DNA of 5,573 bases from an uncultured Bacteroidales bacterium (GTDB taxonomy: Bacteria; Bacteroidota; Bacteroidia; Bacteroidales; F082): positions 1 to 5,573 of the forward strand of contig CALAZZ010000275.1 in assembly GCA_937926515.1 (NCBI GenBank), written 5' to 3'. Position numbers and translations under genes: made by a program. Under the pieces are notes generated by a model that worked only from the letters and a program-made list of their open reading frames with translations, was not told where the DNA came from and did not search any database. Shown piece after piece: positions 1 through 5,573 of the stretch (position 1 is the stretch's first letter; every line of letters begins with the position of its first letter).

Positions 1-42
1 GAAAAAGCATTTAATGTCATTGTTAGGCTCTATACCTGCAGA

Positions 43-1125
43 TTATGGGGCGATTTCAAGGAATGTTCCACTAGGTGAACCAGTGGCATCCTGGATATCT
101 GGTCTTGGGGCGATGGTTTGATATGCAATATCATCGTATGGATTCTGCTCACATGATTGATGATGAATGTCAGCATAGTCTCCAGGAATAACTGAAGTAC
201 CATCATGCAAAACACCTTCAACAGCAAGCTCATAATCCACTGCTTCAATACCTTCAAAATTATCATGATGTATCACTACCATAATGTAGATGGTTTCGCC
301 ATCTGCACCCACATTTCCTGAGGCATCCTGTGCTTCAACAATACCTGCAGCATCATTCTCATAAGGTGTGCCTGAAGGAATTGCGGTTGCAACTACATTG
401 TCACCCGCAGTGGCAAAAGTATAACCCCATGAAATATCTGCGGTCTGACTATCAATGAGTCCATCGAACTGGATGCCCAGCTGATACTGACCTGAGAAGT
501 TGGCAGCAGCCACAGCAAAATACAGGGTGTTTTGTCCGAAATCATAGATTACATTGTTATCAACCGGGTTGTAGGTGGCTGATTCAATGTCGGACATACA
601 GGTTTCGAGGGCATCTTGTCCGTATCCATCTTGGATAGATCCATCTTCGCCAACGTTAGCGATGTCGAGCGTGAAGGCGTGAGCAGGCTCAATGCGGTAA
701 ACCTTGAGGTTTTCCGTTTCGCAGCCGTTAGCCGGATCCACATTGGTTACCTGAATCACCACAAACACATACTCATCGGGGTTGAGCACAAAGCTCTTCC
801 AGGTGAGACTCAGAGAGCTAGCATCCAAAGTAAGTGTGTCGTAGTGCCCTGAGCCAGCAGCAAGGATTGGCCCGCCAATGGTTTCACGGTCGGGTGTAAG
901 TACACCGGCATTGATGAAATTTATATCCTGGGTCACAAACCAATGGTAGGTTTTCGCTCCAGGGGGTGTTGGTACGTTCACTTCATAGGTGTAAGGGTTA
1001 CCGGGAACCGGTTTTAGTGGGTCATCAAGGTCGATACACTCAACCGGTTGAGGCGCAAGCTGCGCGAATGCTGATGTAGCACCAACTAAGAGTGCTATTA
1101 GTAAAGTTAAAATATGCTTTTTCAT
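43..1125 (-). CDS. Secreted 360-residue protein of unnamed family, complete
   Basis: The ATG at 1123-1125 is followed at once by a textbook Sec signal peptide: KK, a hydrophobic core (ILTLLIALLVGA), and AFA before Gln22. No Cys sits at +1, so it is not a lipoprotein. No other start would place the signal correctly. The mature part is strongly acidic and looks all-beta. A first domain (about residues 40-145) has YTYEVNVPTPPGAKTYHWFV, WKSFVLNP and VFVVIQVTN, resembling PKD-like sandwiches. A second (about 146-335) has AFTLDIAN, ETCMSDI, DFGQNTLYFAV and IYIMVVIHHDNF. Cysteines 30, 135, 176 and 325 could make two disulfides. The tail is PRPDIQD (340-346) plus 14 residues ending EIAP. No catalytic motif or membrane span is seen. 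I recognise the style from marine Bacteroidota but no named family. The same orientation and shared tail motif suggest it works with the upstream giant protein, which is an inference. Confidence 0.9.
   Translation of the reverse strand: MKKHILTLLIALLVGATSAFAQLAPQPVECIDLDDPLKPVPGNPYTYEVNVPTPPGAKTYHWFVTQDINFINAGVLTPDRETIGGPILAAGSGHYDTLTLDASSLSLTWKSFVLNPDEYVFVVIQVTNVDPANGCETENLKVYRIEPAHAFTLDIANVGEDGSIQDGYGQDALETCMSDIESATYNPVDNNVIYDFGQNTLYFAVAAANFSGQYQLGIQFDGLIDSQTADISWGYTFATAGDNVVATAIPSGTPYENDAAGIVEAQDASGNVGADGETIYIMVVIHHDNFEGIEAVDYELAVEGVLHDGTSVIPGDYADIHHQSCEQNPYDDIAYQTIAPRPDIQDATGSPSGTFLEIAP
1063..1125 (-). other. Signal peptide coding region of the 360-residue protein
   Basis: These bases encode residues 1-21: positive N-terminus MKKH, hydrophobic core ILTLLIALLVGA, and the AFA cleavage motif with Gln at +1. 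Gln at +1 is frequent in Bacteroidota exported proteins. This fits signal peptidase I rather than lipoprotein processing. Confidence 0.9.
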
Positions 1126-1195
1126 AATTGTAAATTTTAGATTAAAAATTGAAAATTTGTTTGTTAAAATGTTTAATTGTTTGATTTAATTAATA
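1126..1195 (-). promoter_or_regulatory. G-free AT-rich 5' leader of the 360-residue protein gene
   Basis: The 70 bases before the ATG contain no G on the transcript strand (no C on the plus strand) and only eight C, so the RNA can hardly form stable structure. There is no Shine-Dalgarno sequence; the start is preceded by CTAAAATTTACAATT. Bacteroidota are known to start translation on A/T-rich unstructured leaders without Shine-Dalgarno pairing, which fits. The base content is seen directly, but the role as a ribosome entry region is an inference. Confidence 0.5.
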
Positions 1196-1291
1196 CTTGT
1201 TGAATTTACATGTGTGATGAATGCTTTGATTTCCGGCTACACGGTTTTGTTTAGTGCATCCGAAGTTTTGCAATACTCACCATTGGGTTTT

Positions 1292-1414
1292 TCATTTTTC
1301 CTGTTTCATAGGCATTTGGGTGTTAGTTATACATGTTTTGAATTTCTCCTGTTTGTTCAGGCTGTTTCCTTTCTCATAGGCATTAGAATTAAGTTTGTAA
1401 AAAGATGTTTTCAT
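1292..1414 (-). CDS. Possible 40-residue small ORF just after the giant gene
   Basis: The ATG at 1412-1414 lies 17 bases beyond the giant gene's stop codon and runs 40 codons to TGA at 1292-1294. The peptide starts MKTSFYKLNSNAYEKGNSLN and ends MPMKQEK. It is hydrophilic, rich in Lys and Asn, has one Cys, and has no signal peptide or membrane segment. No clear ribosome site precedes it (AATAAATAGCACCT), although Bacteroidota often lack one. The short length and AT-rich setting mean chance is a real alternative. It could also be a decayed gene start or a leader peptide. No function can be given. Confidence 0.27.
   Translation of the reverse strand: MKTSFYKLNSNAYEKGNSLNKQEKFKTCITNTQMPMKQEK
1297..1384. 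repeat. Imperfect 20-base direct repeat in the intergenic gap
   Basis: TTTCCTGTTTCATAGGCATT (1297-1316) and TTTCCTTTCTCATAGGCATT (1365-1384) match at 18 of 20 positions, starting 68 bases apart. The heptamer TCATAGG occurs a third time at 1411-1417 (TCATAGGTGCT). On the transcript strand the core reads CCTATGA. The spacing is irregular (68 and 37), so this is not a CRISPR-like array. It could be a protein-binding site, remnants of duplication, or chance in biased sequence. Confidence 0.4.
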
Positions 1415-1431
1415 AGGTGCTATTTATTATA

Positions 1432-4400
1432 TTAGTAATTGTCTTGTATATCGGGTCTGGGGTTAACCTTCACCGTAAATGACATGGTGGTGGCATTGCC
1501 GCAGGGGTCGGTAACTGTATAGTTTACGGTGTTCAATCCCAATGGGAAATAGATGCCCTCATCGGGTGGTGATGGATTAAAGCTTGAAAGCTGGCCGGAA
1601 CCAGTCAGATCAATAGTGCCAGTGGTTCCAAAGTCGATTTCCCAGCTTATTTCAAGCAAATTCACAGCTGAACAATAGTCATGTATGTTCAAAATATTCA
1701 AGCGGGTATCCCCTGGATAAAGCAGGAAATAGTTGGGTCTTGGGTAGGTGAGGTCAGTATCTTCCTCATAGGAACCATTGGGATTATACAATGCCTGGAA
1801 AATATTGGCAACGCATTGGATGGTATCACCCGGCAGGTCAAATGTTGGTGGATGTATATCGTGTACGGTGACGACCACAGTGCATGTATCTCTATTGCCA
1901 CAATTATCATTCATAGCATAGCGGTAGATAATGGTTTCAGGACAGAATGCACCATCTGAGATGATCTCAACGAGGTTCAAGCTGGAAGGTACAGGTTCGC
2001 AAGGGAAATTACTTGCATCGCCACCAGCAGCAATAAACTCAGCGTAGGTGTGATATTCAACTATTTCGTCCGTGCTACAATACAGTGTATCCGGTGGACA
2101 GTCAAGGCATTCAACAAATGACACATCAAAGTATAAGATGTCTTCGTTACAGGGCAGGGTGCTTACAGTGTCGAGCGCTGATACATAGTAAGATCCGGGA
2201 TTTGTTGGCATGAAGATGGGTCCTGTATGTAAAAGATTGTCATTAATGTCAAACCAGCCTATTTCGTATAAGCTTGATGGGCTGGCTGTTGCTATTATGG
2301 ATTTGGGATCGCTTTGACAGAAAACGAGGTAGTCCGGATCAAGGGTGATCTCGATCTTTGGGAAAACACGAACTGTAAGTGTGTCACACAATATACCACC
2401 CTCAGCACAAGGGTGATCCTCAATGCCACCGCAAACCAAATATTTGATTATTGAAGGCGCAAGAGTATCAGGCGTGAAATAAACGGTATCGTGACCGTTG
2501 GGGTTTGTCCAGTAATCTGGTGAGCCAGAGAGATAGTGCAAGTAATCTCCGGTGATATTACTATAGGTAAGTGTTGATGCATCAACCCCTGCAACAGTAA
2601 CTTGCCCCTCGCAGTCAATACGTGTATCAATGCCTTCGGGCATGATGAGGCCACATACAGAAATGATCTGGTAAACATTTCGATTAGCACCAGGTTTACA
2701 GATATTTATGGTGTAATACTCTCCTGAGGGAACACATAGTACATCGCCAAGATTCACTTCCTCCCCGCAATCCACCTGGAAATACCAGCCAGGTGGAGAA
2801 GCACCATCCATCAGGACATAAAAACCTACCGCATTGGGACCTATTTTAACTGAGAAGGATACACAGCGTTCCGGTGAGGTAGCTTCACAGCACAACCCTT
2901 CTCTTCTTATAGAAGGGCTTTCCCATATGGAATCACATGAAGCACTTAGGTCAACCCAAAAGTGTGGGACATTTGATTGACATAATTGGCAACCACATGG
3001 TTCGAGCGGGATGATCATCTGAGTACAATAGGCGATATTGCCCATTGCATCTGTTGCACTGTAAATACGCTCGATACTGTCGGGACAGAAACCAGGAACC
3101 TGTCCTACACCATGCCAGATATCTTCAACATGAGCAATGATAACATTACTGCAATTGTCAATGGCAGTCAGGGAAGTTGTGTCCGGCGGAAGTATATCAT
3201 CCGGACATGGCACATAGATTTGTGGCTGACAGTTGATGAAAACAGGCGGGACGTTGTCTGATACCACCACGGTAATTACACAGCTTGAGTTAAAGTTTCC
3301 GGCTTCATCAGTTACAGTCCATCTGATATTGGTATTACCTTGGTTAAGCGCTATTCCATCAAGCGTATTTGAGCCATTTCCGATAGTTGCACCTGTAAGT
3401 TGGTAGGATACTGAAGCAACTTGACAATTATCACCATATCCCAACAAATCAAATTCAGTACCATTAATGGTATAAGTACAGTAATCGGCATCAGTGTACC
3501 TTATAAAGGAGTTTGGGCTTGGGCACTGCACATTTGGAGGCTGATTGTCATTTATAGTTACAGTAAACGTGCAAATATTGCTGTTTCCGGCCTCATCTAT
3601 TGCGATCCAGTTAACAGTGGTTATCCCTTTATTGAATACAACACCATTGAGTGTGGTGCCTGTACCGATGGTGGCTCCATCCAGTTCATACACCAGGCTA
3701 GCCATGTTGCAGTTATCATTTGCAATTGCATTCCATGAATCATTACCATGTGTATAGTAACAATTTCCGATTGAGGTGTTTCTGATCTGGTTGGATGGAC
3801 AGGCTGAAAATGTTGGTGCCTGGTTGTCAGTCACCACCACCTCAAATGAACATTCTGCAGTATTTGTACTCGCGTCAGTGGCAACTACAGTAACTATGGT
3901 TGTGCCTACTGGGAAATTGTAGGGGAAGCTGATTTCTAAGCCCTCAACGTAATATTTAATATGGTTCATGGCGCAGTTATCAGTAGCTGTTGCAGTGAAG
4001 CTAAGGCTGGTATAACAAACATCAGGATCAGTAAAATAAGATGGTTCCGTTTCAGGGCAAGTCAGAATTGGATCCACATTATCATTGATAATGATACTAA
4101 AGGAACAGCTGTTCACATTATCAAAGTTGTCTGTTATAGTATAAGAAATGATAGTTTCACCGGCATTAAATTGTGTGTTTGGAGGAAAATTTATACCTGT
4201 AGATGGCGAGCTCGCCGTGTTTGCACCTGTCATCTCCCAAATAAGTGAGGATACCCCACAATTATCTCCATATGAAACAGGTGCGAGATATTCAGCCTGA
4301 ATTAGTCTTTTACAACTGGTGCCTGGTGTATATGCCACTGTATCATTAGGACATATAATAATGGGGAGTTGATTATCTGAAATGCTTACAGTGTAATCAC

Positions 4401-5573
4401 ATTCAGTAAAATTGCCAGAAGCATCGGTTAATGTGTATCTGATTGTAGTTATTCCTGGGTTAAATGTATAGTTTCCAATATAGTTGATGCCACTTGCCGG
4501 TGAGTTGCCTGTTGTAGCGCCTGTCATCGTCCATGTTAGCATTTCCACCTCACAATTGTCACCAATAGATGGATCAGGTGTGTCAATGTTGGCAGAACAC
4601 ATATCTGCGTCAGTGTCTTGATTAATGGATGAAGGGCAGTTTAGGCTCGGAAGTTCGTCATCGGTAATTGTCACAGTAAATTGTACACTGCTTGTATTTC
4701 CACCAGCATCTGTGGCCTCATAGGTCACCCCTGTAACCCCTGTGTGAAAGTGATAATTATTATTTGTACCTGTAATCACGTTTCCTCCTGTTGGCAATGG
4801 AATACCGTTTGTGATGTCAGTAAAGCTTATGGAGAGTATAACAGGTGTACATGCACCTGAGCTGAAAGTGGGATGACTCAGGGTTATCTGTTTGGAGCAA
4901 TTTCCAATACCATCATCACTGGTATTGCCTGTGATGTCAGGCAACGAGGTTGGGAGGAGAGCAGCGGCTGTAACAGTCCAGTTGACCTGATTGGTTGCCG
5001 TATTACACCCTGTTCCATCACATTCCCTCCGGCTTTGAATACTATTTGTGCCAGTAATGGCATTGAAAGAGGGAACATCAGCAGACCAGGAGCTCCAGTT
5101 GTAACCGCTATCAGTTGAATACCTGTAAATATTGTTACAATTACCCGATCCCCCTGAGCCCCCATTGACTTCAACAGTTAGCTCCTGACCGGTACAGACC
5201 GAGGTGGAATTTGGTATTTTTGTCATTGACGGGGCTGCTGGTTGTGCCAAAACATTCCAACTCTGGCTATTAGATTCAGACACGCTGCAACCAGTGCCAT
5301 TTGAGGTACGCCGACTTTGGATGATATTCTCACCCACAACAGCATTGAATACCGGCACCGTGCCTGACCATCCACCCACCCAAGATGTGCCGCCATTGGT
5401 GGAATATCTGTACTGATCTGATGAAGTGCCAGTTCCACCTGATCCAGCTGAGGTGATTACTGTAAGCGATTGACCTGAACATAGTTCATCAACATTCGGG
5501 TCTTTGGTTATTTCCGGAGCCGTGGGTTGATCCACCACGGTCCAGCTCGCAGTGTTGTAGGTTGATTCGTTGC
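1432..5573 (-). CDS. Giant HYR/Ig-like repeat surface protein, C-terminal part (5' end outside window)
   Basis: The frame is open from the right edge to a TAA at 1432-1434 and gives 1379 visible residues. The first methionine one could propose is a GTG at 5536-5538, but in-frame coding continues upstream of it (NESTYNTASWT), so the gene is cut by the edge. Residues are numbered from that GTG codon. Order: two tandem Gly/Ser-rich repeats (about -1 to 186); an HYR-like domain (195-293); six HYR domains (about 294-846) with CP, DNC and TDxxGN signatures; a Cys-rich module (847-964); probable Ig-like regions (970-1145); and a terminal HYR-like region with DNCGN (1211-1215), DPCGN (1344-1348) and PRPDIQD. 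About 60 cysteines imply an oxidising, extracellular location. HYR domains are known as adhesive Ig-fold modules, so adhesion or matrix structure is an inference. No catalytic site, membrane segment or recognised T9SS C-terminal domain is seen. The next gene is co-oriented, 306 bases downstream. Confidence 0.93.
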   Translation of the reverse strand, partial: NESTYNTASWTVVDQPTAPEITKDPNVDELCSGQSLTVITSAGSGGTGTSSDQYRYSTNGGTSWVGGWSGTVPVFNAVVGENIIQSRRTSNGTGCSVSESNSQSWNVLAQPAAPSMTKIPNSTSVCTGQELTVEVNGGSGGSGNCNNIYRYSTDSGYNWSSWSADVPSFNAITGTNSIQSRRECDGTGCNTATNQVNWTVTAAALLPTSLPDITGNTSDDGIGNCSKQITLSHPTFSSGACTPVILSISFTDITNGIPLPTGGNVITGTNNNYHFHTGVTGVTYEATDAGGNTSSVQFTVTITDDELPSLNCPSSINQDTDADMCSANIDTPDPSIGDNCEVEMLTWTMTGATTGNSPASGINYIGNYTFNPGITTIRYTLTDASGNFTECDYTVSISDNQLPIIICPNDTVAYTPGTSCKRLIQAEYLAPVSYGDNCGVSSLIWEMTGANTASSPSTGINFPPNTQFNAGETIISYTITDNFDNVNSCSFSIIINDNVDPILTCPETEPSYFTDPDVCYTSLSFTATATDNCAMNHIKYYVEGLEISFPYNFPVGTTIVTVVATDASTNTAECSFEVVVTDNQAPTFSACPSNQIRNTSIGNCYYTHGNDSWNAIANDNCNMASLVYELDGATIGTGTTLNGVVFNKGITTVNWIAIDEAGNSNICTFTVTINDNQPPNVQCPSPNSFIRYTDADYCTYTINGTEFDLLGYGDNCQVASVSYQLTGATIGNGSNTLDGIALNQGNTNIRWTVTDEAGNFNSSCVITVVVSDNVPPVFINCQPQIYVPCPDDILPPDTTSLTAIDNCSNVIIAHVEDIWHGVGQVPGFCPDSIERIYSATDAMGNIAYCTQMIIPLEPCGCQLCQSNVPHFWVDLSASCDSIWESPSIRREGLCCEATSPERCVSFSVKIGPNAVGFYVLMDGASPPGWYFQVDCGEEVNLGDVLCVPSGEYYTINICKPGANRNVYQIISVCGLIMPEGIDTRIDCEGQVTVAGVDASTLTYSNITGDYLHYLSGSPDYWTNPNGHDTVYFTPDTLAPSIIKYLVCGGIEDHPCAEGGILCDTLTVRVFPKIEITLDPDYLVFCQSDPKSIIATASPSSLYEIGWFDINDNLLHTGPIFMPTNPGSYYVSALDTVSTLPCNEDILYFDVSFVECLDCPPDTLYCSTDEIVEYHTYAEFIAAGGDASNFPCEPVPSSLNLVEIISDGAFCPETIIYRYAMNDNCGNRDTCTVVVTVHDIHPPTFDLPGDTIQCVANIFQALYNPNGSYEEDTDLTYPRPNYFLLYPGDTRLNILNIHDYCSAVNLLEISWEIDFGTTGTIDLTGSGQLSSFNPSPPDEGIYFPLGLNTVNYTVTDPCGNATTMSFTVKVNPRPDIQDNY
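1435..2631 (-). other. C-terminal region of the giant protein: Ig-like regions and terminal HYR-like domains (protein-level)
   Basis: Residues 970-1060 begin IDCEGQVTVAGVDASTLTY and end CDTLTVRVFP. Residues 1061-1145 (EITLDPDYLVFCQSD through GSYYVSALD) look like a PKD or SprB-type sandwich. Residues 1146-1230 end in an HYR-like DNCGNRDTCTVVVTVHD. Residues 1231-1368 contain DYCSAVNLLEISWEIDFG, TGSGQLSSF and GLNTVNYTVTDPCGN, and finish VKVNPRPDIQDNY. From memory, related large Bacteroidota proteins end with a similar block (W-x-I-D-F, SGTGQ, then RPxI). I see neither the gliding-motility-type nor the Por-type sorting domain. Domain boundaries are approximate. Confidence 0.6.
2647..3000 (-). other. 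Cysteine-rich module between the HYR array and the C-terminal region (protein-level)
   Basis: This region of the giant protein (residues 847-964) departs from the HYR pattern. It holds eleven cysteines, beginning with the cluster C-G-C-Q-L-C (848-853) and including an adjacent pair, C883-C884. Recognisable stretches are ERCVSFSVKIGPNAVGF (890-906), PPGWYFQVDCG (915-925) and ICKPGANRNVYQI (946-958). From memory, similar modules (RCV..., FYQIDCG, CKPGNN) recur after HYR or PKD arrays in giant Bacteroidota proteins, but I know no family name. It may be a disulfide-stabilised beta domain acting as a junction or ligand-binding unit, which is an inference. Confidence 0.6.
3001..4956 (-). repeat. 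Array of one HYR-like and six HYR domains
   Basis: Seven successive units of about 84-99 residues lie at roughly 4956-4660 (HYR-like, lacking the CP start), 4659-4375, 4374-4078, 4077-3826, 3825-3544, 3543-3256 and 3255-3001. The typical unit reads DNxxPxxxCP, a second Cys, DNC, then G-x-T-x-x-x-Y-T-x-T-D-x-x-G-N, a fourth Cys, and a closing V-x-V-x-D. Units 1 to 5 each have exactly four cysteines in equivalent places: 301/314/329/380, 396/409/427/478, 494/508/522/563, 580/593/610/656 and 672/687/705/753. Unit 6 has five (770, 778, 796, 818, 838). HYR domains are an Ig-fold family linked to adhesion. The regular cysteines suggest two disulfides per unit, which is an inference. Confidence 0.9.
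4981..5544 (-). repeat. Two tandem ~94-residue repeats with Asp-box-like motifs
   Basis: Copy 1 spans 5544-5260 and copy 2 spans 5259-4981. Both follow W-x-V-x-x-QPxAP, TKxPN, C-x-GQxLTV, GSGGxG, YRYST, W, VPxFNA, IQSRR, GTGC, and I judge them roughly half identical by eye. A third W-T-V start follows copy 2, but the sequence then diverges into an HYR-like domain. The residues before copy 1 (NESTYNTAS) resemble the end of another unit, so the array probably continues upstream. Each copy holds one S-x-[DN]-x-G-x-x-W motif: STNGGTSW at residues 46-53 and STDSGYNW at 141-148. Repeats of this style are, from memory, common in large Bacteroidota surface proteins. The array is protein-level, since the DNA copies are clearly diverged. 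Confidence 0.88.

Larger units (their letters stand above)
1126..1431. other. 306-base intergenic gap between the two secreted-protein genes
   Basis: The gap separates the giant gene's stop from the start of the 360-residue gene. It is distinctly more AT-rich than either gene. It contains a possible small minus-strand ORF (1292-1414), an imperfect 20-base direct repeat, and a G-free leader. The transcript strand has no TTTG anywhere in the gap, so the known Bacteroidota -7 element (TAnnTTTG) is absent. No strong GC-rich hairpin with a T-tract was found; the best inverted repeat is only 4 bp. Whether the downstream gene is co-transcribed or has its own promoter cannot be told from this. Confidence 0.8.

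Noticed and set aside
1..20. Start of another minus-strand gene at ATG 18-20 (MTLNAF...)
   Set aside because: Only about six codons are visible, with no signal peptide or recognisable motif, so it cannot be supported.
43..114. Repeated TGGGGCGAT (46-54 and 106-114) as a DNA site near the end of the 360-residue gene
   Set aside because: It simply reflects the codons for Ile-Ala-Pro occurring twice in the tail (IAPRPDIQD and the final EIAP). Two 9-base copies are not enough to claim a site.
1348..1361. CCTG-6-CAGG inverted repeat as a terminator
   Set aside because: The stem is only 4 bp with no T-tract, too weak for an intrinsic terminator.
1297..1417. CRISPR-like array of CATAGG repeats
   Set aside because: There are only two to three short copies, with irregular spacing of 68 and 37 bases, and no spacers of uniform length.
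1214..1435. Plus-strand 73-codon frame filling the intergenic gap, with a Phe-rich hydrophobic product
   Set aside because: It is explained by T-rich DNA: its Phe/Leu content follows base composition, it has no domain signature, and it overlaps the stop codon of the giant gene in antisense. It is treated as chance.
2986..4248. Several plus-strand frames of 70-105 codons inside the giant gene
   Set aside because: They lie antisense to strongly domain-supported coding sequence and have no family features; they are shadow frames.
5536..5538. GTG as the start codon of the giant protein
   Set aside because: In-frame coding continues to the window edge and matches the repeat pattern (ASWTVVDQP), so this is an internal valine.
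4981..5544. Sialidase beta-propeller based on Asp-box motifs
   Set aside because: There is only one motif per about 94 residues and no sialidase arginine triad or catalytic pattern. The units look like Ig-type structural repeats.

Overview
The window looks like part of a Bacteroidota chromosome, probably a marine or otherwise free-living member. The signs are a very large secreted protein built from HYR and Ig-like repeats, a Sec signal peptide with Gln directly after the cleavage site, and an extremely AT-rich leader with no Shine-Dalgarno sequence. No rRNA, tRNA, mobile element, CRISPR array or phage gene is visible, and every supported gene is on the minus strand. The lineage is an inference from protein style.

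Layout in the direction of transcription, from the right edge to the left. (1) Positions 5573 to 1432 hold the C-terminal 1379 residues of a giant extracellular protein whose N-terminus lies outside the window. It contains two tandem repeats of about 94 residues, each with an Asp-box-like motif. One HYR-like and six HYR domains follow, with a regular four-cysteine pattern in five of them. Then come a cysteine-rich module, a region of probable Ig-like sandwiches, and a terminal HYR-like region ending in PRPDIQDNY. (2) Positions 1431 to 1126 are a 306-base gap. It holds a possible 40-codon small ORF, an imperfect 20-base direct repeat, and a 70-base leader with no G on the transcript strand. (3) Positions 1125 to 43 hold a complete 360-residue secreted protein with a clear signal peptide and four cysteines. 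Its family has no name that I know. (4) Positions 42 to 1 show nothing supportable.

Both genes encode exported proteins in the same orientation, so they may form a surface or adhesion locus. The strongest link is the heptapeptide PRPDIQD near both C-termini. Five of its seven codons differ only synonymously, so it is conserved as peptide rather than as copied DNA. Neither protein ends in a type IX secretion C-terminal domain that I can recognise, so this shared tail is the most interesting lead. No enzyme is evident, and the joint role in adhesion, matrix or surface-layer structure is an inference.
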